This document shows positions 1 to 6,965 of a stretch of 33,759 nt of DNA, one piece after another. The notes under the pieces are model-generated. The model saw nothing but the letters and a program-made list of their open reading frames with translations. It did not search any database and had not been told where the DNA came from. Within the stretch, counting starts at the first letter, position 1. Every line of letters starts with the position of its first letter. The stretch covers positions 1 to 33,759 of the forward strand of contig PFNQ01000017.1 of the NCBI GenBank assembly GCA_002792115.1. Reading direction: 5' to 3'. The translations under genes were made by a program, and so were the position numbers. The DNA is from Candidatus Woesearchaeota archaeon CG_4_10_14_0_2_um_filter_33_13 (GTDB taxonomy: Archaea; Nanobdellota; Nanobdellia; Woesearchaeales; GW2011-AR9).

Positions 1-2
1 AA

Positions 3-512
3 TGTGAAGAATCTTGGGTCTGTTCTTTATGGAGTACTTGCAAGAATGATGTGCAAGCAAGAAATTGTTATGATCAACATACTTGTGGTACAACTTTCAA
101 GAAACCTTTATTACAAAAGAATTGTAATCAGGCTTCTAGTGGTTACGAACCGGTACAGATTTCAAATCAATTACCTCCACCTGATCAACTACTACCAGAA
201 GTTCAACAACCACAATCATCTTTTAAGCAGATGTGGGACAAGTACGGAAATTACATTTTGATTGGTCTGATTGGTTTAGTGATTATAACAATTATCATTT
301 TACTGATTGCTCATTTTACTAAGCCAAAAAAGATGGCTTACAATCATGATGAGTTGGTTGAATGGATCAAGCAAGAAAGAAATATGGGTACGTCGGATGA
401 AGATATCCATAACATCCTTTCTCAAAATACCGGATGGAATAAGGAAGAGATTCATGAAGCCTTTGAGTTGCTTAGAGCTACGCCAACTTCTCCGGTAGTT
501 CAGCAACAATAA
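3..512 (+). CDS. Surface protein with TSP1-like repeat, TM helix and C-terminal helical module (5' truncated)
   Basis: The reading frame is open at the left edge, so the true start lies outside the window. The visible part begins with a cysteine- and tryptophan-rich stretch (WVCSLWSTC, then R-N-C, H-T-C-G-T and a final N-C). This matches the W-x-C-x-x-W-S-x-C pattern of thrombospondin type-1 repeats. A proline/glutamine-rich linker follows, then one strong membrane helix (codons at about 256-325). The tail of about 45 residues has the pattern E-W-I-K-x-E-R-x-x-G-x-S-D-E-D-I...GW...I-x-x-A-F, a small helical module also seen in the protein at 22731-23300. I infer a surface-anchored protein with its Cys-rich part outside. 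A GTG at 51 is in frame, but the TSP1-like coding pattern clearly starts before it. The specific function is unknown. Confidence 0.8.
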   Translation, partial: CEESWVCSLWSTCKNDVQARNCYDQHTCGTTFKKPLLQKNCNQASSGYEPVQISNQLPPPDQLLPEVQQPQSSFKQMWDKYGNYILIGLIGLVIITIIILLIAHFTKPKKMAYNHDELVEWIKQERNMGTSDEDIHNILSQNTGWNKEEIHEAFELLRATPTSPVVQQQ

Positions 513-604
513 TTTTTTTTATCTTATTTTGAAATTTAACCATTTCTGTTATTGGGCTGCTAAACTTTTTTGTTACTATCGTAAGGTGGTTTTGAGTCAA
601 AAGG

Positions 605-612
605 TATATAAA
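605..612 (+). promoter_or_regulatory. TATA box of the split histidine kinase operon
   Basis: TATATAAA lies with its centre about 30 nt before the ATG at 639. Transcription would start at or just before the start codon, giving a leaderless mRNA. This argues against the in-frame TTG at 624 as the start. Confidence 0.6.
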
Positions 613-638
613 GTATCAAATCTTTGCAACAGAAACTG

Positions 639-1181
639 ATGGCAACAATTGATACTCTTCTAGAAACTTTAAGAGAAGTTAGACATGATTTGGCTAGTCC
701 GTTACATGTCATGATGGCATCTTCTCAAGATATTCTTTCTTCTCATCCTAATTTAAATTCTGAGTTTCGGGAGCTTTTAGATGGTTATTCTTTGTCTAGT
801 AAAAAAGTTAGTGATATTCTTACTGCGATAAGGGAAATTTCTGTTTATCATAAAGTTTTATTAGAACCATTGCCTTCCGACAATCTTGCTGCCACTGAGT
901 GGTTCCGGGCGGATTATCAAGAAGCACAACAATTATATCGTCTTAATGCTACCGCTTTTGGTCTGATGCCGGGAAGAGAACAATTGGATTTTAAGACTGA
1001 AGTTAGAGATGCTAAAGGTTTAATCCGATTGTTAGAAGCGAGTAAAAGCGATTTACTTCTTCCCTTTTCTAAGTTAGCTCTTTACTCTGGCCAAATCCTA
1101 AAAAACAGATTTTGGGAAGGTGATGATGATCCGTTCATGAGGTACTTTCAGAAAGCGCAAGAGGCAACAAACTATTTTTAA
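639..1181 (+). CDS. Histidine-containing (HisKA/DHp-like) half of a split sensor kinase
   Basis: Residues 15-24 read R-H-D-L-A-S-P-L-H-V, a good match to the histidine kinase H-box (H-[DE]-L-x-x-P-L). His16 is the likely phosphoacceptor. A second helix (about 45-75) follows, as expected for a two-helix dimerisation and phosphotransfer domain. Residues 75-180 are mostly helical and unrecognised. There is no ATPase domain in this chain. The catalytic domain is encoded by the next gene, 15 nt downstream, so the two are probably co-transcribed and act together. No membrane segment or sensor domain is visible. The ATG at 639 is chosen over the TTG at 624 because of the TATA spacing. No response regulator is seen nearby. 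Confidence 0.65.
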   Translation: MATIDTLLETLREVRHDLASPLHVMMASSQDILSSHPNLNSEFRELLDGYSLSSKKVSDILTAIREISVYHKVLLEPLPSDNLAATEWFRADYQEAQQLYRLNATAFGLMPGREQLDFKTEVRDAKGLIRLLEASKSDLLLPFSKLALYSGQILKNRFWEGDDDPFMRYFQKAQEATNYF

Positions 1182-1196
1182 AGTTTAATTCTGGGC

Positions 1197-1898
1197 ATGG
1201 TTGACCTTCCAAAAGATGTTGAGAGGCTTGCTCAAAAACCATCTTCTGATTTGATGGTTCCAGATGAAGTCAGAGATTACTTAGGTCGTATTCTGTCTTC
1301 TCAAGAGATTATTAAACAGCATCTGTTCTCTGTTTTTGGTTTAGGTCATGGTTCAGATGTTTTTGATGTAGGAAGATATGTATTCTTATGGAGAGGAGCA
1401 TTTGAAAGAGCAGAGATCGCTTTAGATAACCAAGTTAATGGTCAATCTGGTTTAGTTTTGTCAGATTATTATGGAAGAATTTTAGGTAATGCTTTAGGAA
1501 ATGTTTTAGTTCATTCTGTTGACTGCAATAAAGTAAGCGTTAGAGCTTATCGTGAAGGAGAATATTGCATGTTAGCAGTTGAGAATAATGGAACTAATGC
1601 ACAAACTCCAGAACATGTTCGTCAAACAGCAATTGAACTTGGTATTATTGATTCATCATCTGCGTTAGGTAATTCTCAGGTAATGAACTTAGTTTACGAT
1701 CGAAGATTTTCTACTTTAGAACATGGTGGTGCTCCAGCATGGGGATTATCTGAAGGACAGGGTCTATCTACAATTAAGAAATATGCAGAACAAAGAGGAG
1801 GATTTGTAAGAATTGGTGCGGATCCAGAACAAGATGTTGCCTTTAGACTAGAAGTTGCAATTCCTTTAGAAAAAGTCGTTCGTTCTGGCTTTATGTGA
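1197..1898 (+). CDS. GHKL/HATPase_c catalytic half of a split histidine kinase
   Basis: The C-terminal half carries histidine kinase ATPase signatures. The N-box is N-A-L-G-N-V-L-V-H-S (Asn98 and Asn102). A G1-like box reads V-E-N-N-G. A G2-like box reads G-L-S-E-G-Q-G-L-S-T-I-K-K, followed by A-E-Q-R-G-G and the final beta-strand R-L-E-V-A-I-P-L. The usual D-x-G of G1 is replaced by N-N-G, so ATP binding may be atypical. Residues 1-80 are helical and may dock onto the partner. The gene starts 15 nt after the histidine protein stops. I infer that it phosphorylates His16 of that protein. It could also act as a stand-alone GHKL ATPase. It is soluble and has no signal peptide. Confidence 0.72.
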   Translation: MVDLPKDVERLAQKPSSDLMVPDEVRDYLGRILSSQEIIKQHLFSVFGLGHGSDVFDVGRYVFLWRGAFERAEIALDNQVNGQSGLVLSDYYGRILGNALGNVLVHSVDCNKVSVRAYREGEYCMLAVENNGTNAQTPEHVRQTAIELGIIDSSSALGNSQVMNLVYDRRFSTLEHGGAPAWGLSEGQGLSTIKKYAEQRGGFVRIGADPEQDVAFRLEVAIPLEKVVRSGFM

Positions 1899-1919
1899 AC
1901 TTTTAATTTATGTAAATCC

Positions 1920-2264
1920 TCACTTTAACATAACTTTGTTAGCAATAACTTCCTTTTGATTGTTGTACTCTTCTATCGTTCCTTCAATCTCAACATAATC
2001 ACCCTCCTTAAGATAAATTTCTTGATTGTTAAACAAAATGATGGGGGTATTTTCTACTTTAAATCCTTCTAGAGTCAGGAAAGTAACTTTATCTTGCACA
2101 CTTAATTTTGTAACTTTTCCTTCAAGTCTTACCAAAGAATCTTGAGCAAAGCCATCAATTGTTTCCACACTACTTAAATTAAAATCATCAGCATAAAAGT
2201 AAAGAATAGTTAATCCAATAAAACAGATTATAATTGAAATCTTTAGAATTATTTTTTCATCCAT
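1920..2264 (-). CDS. Membrane-anchored OB-fold protein
   Basis: The protein has 114 residues. An N-terminal hydrophobic helix (about residues 6-25) acts as an uncleaved anchor or signal. The rest has the alternating strand pattern of an OB-fold of the tRNA_anti-like nucleic-acid-binding type: V-R-L-E-G-K-V, then D-K-V-T-F-L-T-L-E, then L-K-E-G-D-Y-V-E-I-E-G-T-I, and finally E-V-I-A-N-K-V. Archaea commonly encode such small anchored OB-fold proteins. Ligand and role are unknown. It is a single gene, convergent with the kinase gene upstream. Confidence 0.65.
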   Translation of the reverse strand: MDEKIILKISIIICFIGLTILYFYADDFNLSSVETIDGFAQDSLVRLEGKVTKLSVQDKVTFLTLEGFKVENTPIILFNNQEIYLKEGDYVEIEGTIEEYNNQKEVIANKVMLK

Positions 2265-2392
2265 CTTAATAAAATATTTTAACTCTAAAAATAATCTTTC
2301 TCTATGTTAAATATACTTTTAAGAAACATTTATAAAGTAAGTTCTTGAAAATAGTTTCATTAGTGGTTCTAGGTGTGTTTGGAGATTTAAAA

Positions 2393-2620
2393 ATGGTATA
2401 TCATGCTTTAGGAGAATGTGCTGGTGTTTACGACACTTTTGAACATTGGGAAGCTGTTAGAGATGGCAAAGAATACATTCAAGTTCCGGTTAGGCAATTA
2501 CTTAGTCCGGGAGCAGCTAGATACTTTGCTATGAAAGCAAGGTTTGAAGAAACAAATGGAACTGTTTTTTCAGTTGATAATGCGGGCGTAGAAGATCTTT
2601 TGCCAGCAGCAAACCAATAA
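2393..2620 (+). CDS. Hypothetical protein, 75 residues
   Basis: This is a small soluble protein with no recognised family. It has a mixed alpha/beta composition and no membrane segment. I chose the ATG at 2393 because GGAG (2381-2384) sits 8 nt before it. A TATA-like TTTATAAA (2329-2336) would start transcription near 2359. The in-frame TTG at 2345 lies upstream of that point. If the TTG were used the protein would be 91 residues long. Confidence 0.5.
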   Translation: MVYHALGECAGVYDTFEHWEAVRDGKEYIQVPVRQLLSPGAARYFAMKARFEETNGTVFSVDNAGVEDLLPAANQ

Positions 2621-2642
2621 TTTTTTATTAATTAAATTTATC

Positions 2643-3197
2643 TTAGAAACTCTTAGCATAATCAATATCATCGGTTATGGAATAGTTACTATGAAATAAT
2701 TTCCATAATGCCGGATTAAAGTTTACCCAATTTGAGAATCTTTCTCTATCACTATGGTTTAAAGAAGTCATTGTTCCAAGAACTTTGGCATATTGTATGT
2801 TGATCAACATCTTCTCTGCTTCTTCAGTTTGCATAGTTTCGCTACGTGTATCATTAACGATTCCAGCTAGCTCTTGTTGATAAACTCCACTTGCTCTATT
2901 TCCAGGTGAAACGTTGTAAGAAAACAGCTTGTCATAATCCACATGAGATTTGTAAAACTCTTCTGCTAAGAAATGTTCTTCTTGTTGAGAATAATTAATT
3001 TTCAACCAGCTTTTAGTAGATATGTTTGCGTCAATATCATCAGTTTCGTCATCATTATCAAGACTATTTATCTCTTCTTCTGAATCTGTTTTTTTCTTTG
3101 CAACAACATCTTTATCAGTGTCTTCAACTAGCTGTTCAACTTTTTGATCTACATCAGGTCCATTTTTAGTAGATTTCTGATCTACTTTTATTTCCAA
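2643..3197 (-). CDS. Hypothetical acidic protein; true N-terminus probably upstream
   Basis: Residues 1-65 from the conventional TTG start are low-complexity and rich in D, E and K. The remainder is a compact helical domain with aromatic residues (SWLKINYSQQEEHF and onward). No family is recognised. The frame stays open upstream to the TAA at 3384-3386 and encodes a plausible helical stretch (GWIEILEKAIDEVIEKYSRF and onward, about 50 residues) that contains no ATG, GTG or TTG. A TATA-like TATTTAAA at 3381-3388 would start transcription near 3358 on this strand. The protein may therefore start at a rare codon such as ATT, or the 5' end may carry a sequence error. The coding end is secure and the start is not. 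Confidence 0.5.
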   Translation of the reverse strand: MEIKVDQKSTKNGPDVDQKVEQLVEDTDKDVVAKKKTDSEEEINSLDNDDETDDIDANISTKSWLKINYSQQEEHFLAEEFYKSHVDYDKLFSYNVSPGNRASGVYQQELAGIVNDTRSETMQTEEAEKMLINIQYAKVLGTMTSLNHSDRERFSNWVNFNPALWKLFHSNYSITDDIDYAKSF

Positions 3198-3406
3198 TTG
3201 ACTTTCTTTATGCTTCTGCTCAGTATCTTTAGTTGCTTCTTGAACTAGCTTGTTACCTATAATAAATCGATTTATCGCTTCTGCTATCGCCTCAAACCGC
3301 GAATATTTTTCAATTACTTCGTCAATTGCTTTTTCTAAAATTTCAATCCACCCCTGGAGGATATTATCTAAGATTAGTCCTATTTAAATCTTGCTTATTG
3401 CAAAAG

Positions 3407-3457
3407 AGTAGTAAAACACTATATCTATTGTTAGGGACAGAAAAGTATTAAAACACT
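3407..3457. repeat. Direct repeat in the GNAT gene promoter
   Basis: A 14-bp element (AGTAGTAAAACACT at 3407-3420, AGTATTAAAACACT at 3444-3457) occurs twice with one mismatch and a 37-bp period. The copies lie just upstream of the acetyltransferase gene, so they may be operator half-sites. The second copy continues as AAACACTCTG, a 10-mer that recurs before the secretion ATPase gene. Confidence 0.45.
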
Positions 3458-3487
3458 CTGAGATTTATGTTGTTAATAGAGGGAAAA

Positions 3488-3826
3488 ATGGAACCAAAAT
3501 ATGCATCCTTCGGCCTACAAGGAAAAAGAATCACTTTAGAACAAGATAACCAAGAAATTGCTAGGATCAGTGTTATTTACATTAAAAACGATTTACATGA
3601 AGAACCTTATGGCTTAATTGAAGACCTTTATGTTGATGAATCGTTTAGAGGGAAAGGTTTAGCTAGAAAATTATTTGAAGCAGCAATTCAAACGTGTAAG
3701 GAACAAGGTTGTTATAAAATTGTTGCTACTAGCAGATATTCTCGCACGTCAGTGCATGATTTTTATCTTCGACTTGGATTTAAAGATTATGGCAAAGAAT
3801 TTAGATTGGACTTTGAAAAAAAATAA
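3488..3826 (+). CDS. GNAT family N-acetyltransferase
   Basis: This is a 112-residue GCN5-related acetyltransferase. It has the central strand I-E-D-L-Y-V-D, then the acetyl-CoA binding motif A (F-R-G-K-G-L-A-R-K-L, the R-x-x-G-x-G/A signature), then K-I-V-A-T-S and the C-terminal F-Y-x-R-L-G-F pattern. The length is that of a minimal single-domain GNAT. I chose the ATG at 3488 because GAGGG lies just before it. An upstream in-frame ATG at 3467 would add seven residues. The substrate cannot be predicted. It is a single gene with its own promoter region that carries a direct repeat. Confidence 0.85.
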   Translation: MEPKYASFGLQGKRITLEQDNQEIARISVIYIKNDLHEEPYGLIEDLYVDESFRGKGLARKLFEAAIQTCKEQGCYKIVATSRYSRTSVHDFYLRLGFKDYGKEFRLDFEKK

Positions 3827-3868
3827 TCCCCTTTTTACAATTAAATCAATTTAATAAACCATTTAGGA

Positions 3869-5011
3869 TTAAATTAATCCGGAAGTGAATCCTTCTTCAA
3901 AAGCAGCTTTTTTTATCTGGGCAATTTCGTTTTTAATTGCTTTATCAAAACTGACTTCTTCTCGTTTTAAAGGATATTCAATTAATTGGTAATTAATATT
4001 CTCATCTTCAACGATTATTTGAACATATCGCTTAGGGATGGGTATTAACTTTCTGCTTTCTTTATCTAGATGATATTCATCCCGCCAACTTCCTGGATGA
4101 ATAATCACTCTACCTCGTTTATCCTCAATAAACTTTTCATGGATATGGCCCAGAACAACAATCTTACTTTTTTTGTATGTTCTTCGTTTTGTTAACTTAA
4201 ATACTTTTATAATATTATCTAAGTCATAATGGGCTTTTCTTAATCTTCGATAAAAGTCTTTAACTAACTCTCTGGGATAAAAGTAAGTTGGATCGAAGAA
4301 ATATCTAAATGGATAATAAAATGTGCTTTTTAAAAAATAAACTATTCCACGCCAAGTTAACTTTTTAACAATATCTTTATGCAAATCCATCAACGAAGGT
4401 CTCGGGGTTATCCGCTCTAAGAAGGGATGTTGTTCTTTCAAGTCCATAAATTTACTCATCAAACTGAAAGAAACCCAAGATTGATTTAAGATAATGTCCT
4501 TTTTGTGTTTCAAGAACAACCTCTTTTTATTAAATCGGTTTAAGAAATCATATTGTTGTCCGTGTTCAATGTAAATTTTATCCTGATTATAAAAATGTTT
4601 GAAGTAAATATTCCTTTTCTTACCCAAAAATTCCCGGATCTTATTTTGTATCTCTTTAAAAACCAAGTCCATGTCATGATTGCCAATAATAAAATATAAC
4701 TTATTTTTTCTTTTCTTAACGAATTTTCTTAAAGAATAAAAGACACGTTGGTGTGCTTTATAGATTAAGTTTAGTTTTGAGAGAGAAATTTCTTCAGTCA
4801 CATGTCTAGTATAAGATAACTGATTATTGCGAAAGTAAGGGCATTTTAAGAAGTCAAAAATATCACCGTTTAAAACTAAATCAACATTATGGGCTCTTTT
4901 TTCTAGTTCGTCAATCAATTCACACAAAGCGTTGTCACTGATAAAATCATCAGTGAGGTTACCTGCACCCATCTCTACATCACCTAAAACGATAACTTCC
5001 TTTTGTACCAT
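3869..5011 (-). CDS. Calcineurin-like metallophosphoesterase
   Basis: The metallophosphoesterase motifs appear in order: L-G-D-V-E-M-G near residue 10, N-G-D-I-F-D near 48, G-N-H-D near 111, E-H-G near 150, and G-H-I-H near 287 followed by H-P-G-S-W. The layout, including G-A-G-N-L-T-D-D-F after the first motif, resembles the LpxH/UDP-diacylglucosamine hydrolase-like branch. The first motif has Glu where D-x-H normally has His, so one metal ligand differs. A long basic helical insertion lies between E-H-G and G-H-I-H. The protein is soluble and its substrate is unknown. The ATG at 5011 follows an AT-rich promoter. Confidence 0.85.
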   Translation of the reverse strand: MVQKEVIVLGDVEMGAGNLTDDFISDNALCELIDELEKRAHNVDLVLNGDIFDFLKCPYFRNNQLSYTRHVTEEISLSKLNLIYKAHQRVFYSLRKFVKKRKNKLYFIIGNHDMDLVFKEIQNKIREFLGKKRNIYFKHFYNQDKIYIEHGQQYDFLNRFNKKRLFLKHKKDIILNQSWVSFSLMSKFMDLKEQHPFLERITPRPSLMDLHKDIVKKLTWRGIVYFLKSTFYYPFRYFFDPTYFYPRELVKDFYRRLRKAHYDLDNIIKVFKLTKRRTYKKSKIVVLGHIHEKFIEDKRGRVIIHPGSWRDEYHLDKESRKLIPIPKRYVQIIVEDENINYQLIEYPLKREEVSFDKAIKNEIAQIKKAAFEEGFTSGLI

Positions 5012-5118
5012 GGTTTATAATATACCTAATTGGAAATATAAATGATTAGAACTATAAACGATTAGAATTATAAATGTAATGGTTTTTCTTTTAAACTTAA
5101 TTTTTGTTATTAGTTAAT

Positions 5119-6570
5119 CTAATAACTCTTGCCTAAATAGAACCAATACTTAGCTTTTTCAGAACAGGCAAAACATTTCTGGTCTTTTTTTAACTTTGGT
5201 TGTGATAATGGAGAGTTCAAAGATTTTGCTCCTGTTGCTTCTTTAAAGTTATCTTCACATTCAACGGAACCGCACCAAGGAGAAAAAATTATTTTTTTAT
5301 TATCTAATTGTTTTTTAGCATCTTCAAGATTGTCAACTTCAACTACACTTGAACTTAAAACATCTTTTGCTTTATCTAGTAAATTTTTCTGAATTTGTTC
5401 TAACAAAACGTTAACTTCGTCAGCGATAGCAGTTAATTCAATCTGTTGTTTCTCACCAGTATCTCTTCTTACAATAGTAGCAAGATGTTTCTCTAAATCT
5501 TTTGGACCTATTTCTATTCTTACCGGGATTCCCTTAACTTCCCACTCATTAAATTTCCATCCAGGACTATAAGATTCTCGGTCATCAAAATTAACGTTAA
5601 TACCTTTTTTCTCTAATTTATTTTTAATTTCTTTAGCTTCTTTTAAAACTTGATTTTTAGAGCTATCAAATAAAATCGGAACAATAACAACTTGTGTTGC
5701 AGCAACTTTTGGTGGTAGAACTAATCCCTTATCATCACCATGCATAGCAATTAATACACCAATCATTCTAGTAGTAATGGCAAAAGTATTTTGCCAAGCA
5801 TATTGTTGTTGGCCATTTTGGTCTGTATAACTAATGTTGAAGGCTTTAGCAAAAATTTGACCATCATGATGAAAATCTGGACCTTGGATGGCTTTGCCAT
5901 TAGGCATAATAAATTCCATGGAAATGGTATACTCAGCACCAGCAAACTTTTCTTTCTCAGATTTCTTACCAATTAAAGAAGGCATAGCTAAATAATTTTC
6001 ACAAACATCATTGTAAATTCCAATAATCTCTTTTCCTTCTGCCTTTGCTTCTTCTTTAGTAGCAAAAACTGTATGTCCTTCATTCCACAAAAATTCTCTT
6101 CCTCTCAAGAATGGAGTGGGATGTTTAAATTCCCATCTTACAACATTATTCCATTGATTAAGACGCAGAGGTAAATCATTATATGACCTAATCCATTTAG
6201 AGTAAGAATCATACATGATGGTTTCTGAAGTTGGTCTTACTGCTAATCTTTCAGCCAGTGGAGAGTTGCCAGCATGAGTTACCCAAGCAACTTCTGGAGC
6301 AAAACCTTCAATATGTTTAGCTTCCTTTTGCAATAATGACTCTGGGATAAATAATGGGAAGTAAGCGTTTTGAATTCCAACAGCTTTAAACCTTTTATCA
6401 GTTGCTTGTTGAATTTTTTCCCAGATTGTGTATGAGTTTGGTTTATAGACAATACATCCAGAAACTGATGAATAATCAGCTAAATCTGCTTTTTGAATAA
6501 CTTGAGTATACCATTCACTAAAATCATCTTCCTTTTTGATGGTTATACCTTTTGTGTCTTTCTTAGCCAT
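5119..6570 (-). CDS. proS: Prolyl-tRNA synthetase, archaeal/eukaryotic type
   Basis: This class II synthetase charges tRNA-Pro with proline. Residue tracts include F-S-E-W-Y-T-Q-V near the N-terminus, the motif 2 region V-V-R-W-E-F-K-H-P-T-P-F-L-R-G-R-E-F, and G-P-D-F-H-H-D-G-Q. A C-terminal zinc-type domain has P-W-C-G-S-V-E-C and C-F-A-C and ends in Tyr, typical of the archaeal/eukaryotic form, which lacks the bacterial editing insertion. The ATG at 6570 gives 483 residues. TTTATAAA at 6593-6600 is centred 26-27 nt before it, so the mRNA is probably leaderless. An in-frame start 13 codons upstream would precede that transcription start. Confidence 0.95.
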   Translation of the reverse strand: MAKKDTKGITIKKEDDFSEWYTQVIQKADLADYSSVSGCIVYKPNSYTIWEKIQQATDKRFKAVGIQNAYFPLFIPESLLQKEAKHIEGFAPEVAWVTHAGNSPLAERLAVRPTSETIMYDSYSKWIRSYNDLPLRLNQWNNVVRWEFKHPTPFLRGREFLWNEGHTVFATKEEAKAEGKEIIGIYNDVCENYLAMPSLIGKKSEKEKFAGAEYTISMEFIMPNGKAIQGPDFHHDGQIFAKAFNISYTDQNGQQQYAWQNTFAITTRMIGVLIAMHGDDKGLVLPPKVAATQVVIVPILFDSSKNQVLKEAKEIKNKLEKKGINVNFDDRESYSPGWKFNEWEVKGIPVRIEIGPKDLEKHLATIVRRDTGEKQQIELTAIADEVNVLLEQIQKNLLDKAKDVLSSSVVEVDNLEDAKKQLDNKKIIFSPWCGSVECEDNFKEATGAKSLNSPLSQPKLKKDQKCFACSEKAKYWFYLGKSY

Positions 6571-6592
6571 TTGGTTTAGTAGTGAGAGGTGT

Positions 6593-6600
6593 TTTATAAA
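6593..6600 (-). promoter_or_regulatory. TATA box of proS (leaderless promoter)
   Basis: TTTATAAA is centred about 26.5 nt upstream of the proS ATG at 6570, the exact archaeal TATA-to-start distance for a leaderless transcript. Confidence 0.65.
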
Positions 6601-6665
6601 GTTTATCAAAATCTGATTTTTCTATATTCCTGGGAAATCCCAAATAATCTATTTTAATCGAAAGA

Positions 6666-6673
6666 TATATAAA
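6666..6673 (+). promoter_or_regulatory. TATA box of tRNA-Leu(UAG)
   Basis: TATATAAA is centred about 31 nt before the first tRNA base. This predicts a transcript with a very short leader of about 5 nt. Confidence 0.65.
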
Positions 6674-6731
6674 ACAAAACTAGAAATGAGTCTTTATCAT
6701 GTGGGCGTGCCAGAGTGGTCAAATGGGCTGG

Positions 6732-6764
6732 ATAATTCTTGATGGAAGTCAAGATTTAGGCTTT
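6732..6764 (+). other. tRNA-Leu intron 1, non-canonical position 30/31
   Basis: This 33-nt intron lies inside the 5' strand of the anticodon stem. The BHB fold has bulges GG|A (6730-6732) and TT|G (6763-6765) around a 4-bp GGCT/GGCT helix with two G-U wobbles. The intron body forms a hairpin, TAAtTCTTGA/TCAAGAtTTA, with loop TGGAAG. Confidence 0.75.
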
Positions 6765-6771
6765 GCTTAGG

Positions 6772-6820
6772 TCAGTCTGGTTGGATGGTATCATGCGCTT
6801 TAGAGCGGTGACTGAAAGAC
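6772..6820 (+). other. tRNA-Leu intron 2, canonical position 37/38
   Basis: This 49-nt intron follows G37. The BHB fold has bulges GG|T (6770-6772) and AC|A (6819-6821). The central helix is CTT/AAG with an adjacent A-A mismatch. CAGTC/GACTG forms the inner helix. Confidence 0.8.
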
Positions 6821-6866
6821 ACCCAGTAGCTTAGTGCTTACGCAGGTTCGAGCCCTGCCGCCCACA

Positions 6867-6872
6867 TTTTTT
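6867..6872 (+). terminator. Oligo-T terminator of tRNA-Leu
   Basis: Six T residues directly follow the tRNA 3' end, as is usual for archaeal oligo-T termination. Confidence 0.55.
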
Positions 6873-6936
6873 AAATATAAAAAGGCAGGCCAGTGGATCT
6901 TGTCAGAAATCTTAACGCGTCTGTTGCCCACATCAT

Positions 6937-6955
6937 TTTTTCTAAATTAGAAAAA
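6937..6955. repeat. Perfect inverted repeat before the PAP2-like gene
   Basis: TTTTTCTAA-A-TTAGAAAAA is a perfect 9-bp inverted repeat with a 1-nt centre, ending 10 bp before the ATG at 6966. It could be an operator for a dimeric regulator. The short loop makes an RNA hairpin unlikely. Confidence 0.35.
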
Positions 6956-6965
6956 TTAATCAAAA

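Larger units (their letters stand above)
6701..6866 (+). tRNA. tRNA-Leu(UAG) with two introns
   Basis: The acceptor strands GTGGGCG (6701-6707) and CGCCCAC (6859-6865) pair perfectly, with discriminator A6866. The T-arm is GCAGG-TTCGAGC-CCTGC (6842-6858). The D-stem is CCA/TGG (6710-6712 and 6724-6726). The long variable arm, TAGCTTAGTGCTTAC, marks a class II tRNA. A complete anticodon arm appears only after removing two introns, 6732-6764 and 6772-6820. This gives stem CTGGG/CCCAG and loop CTTAGGA, anticodon UAG (6768-6770). The mature length is 84 nt. Both junctions fit the bulge-helix-bulge rule, with a cut after the second base of each 3-nt bulge. No CCA is encoded. The reconstruction is manual; the fold is strongly constrained. 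Confidence 0.9.

Noticed and set aside
3387-3487. Separate small gene between the acidic protein and the GNAT gene
   Set aside because: The stretch holds promoter-like sequence and direct repeats; no frame with a start and coding character was seen.
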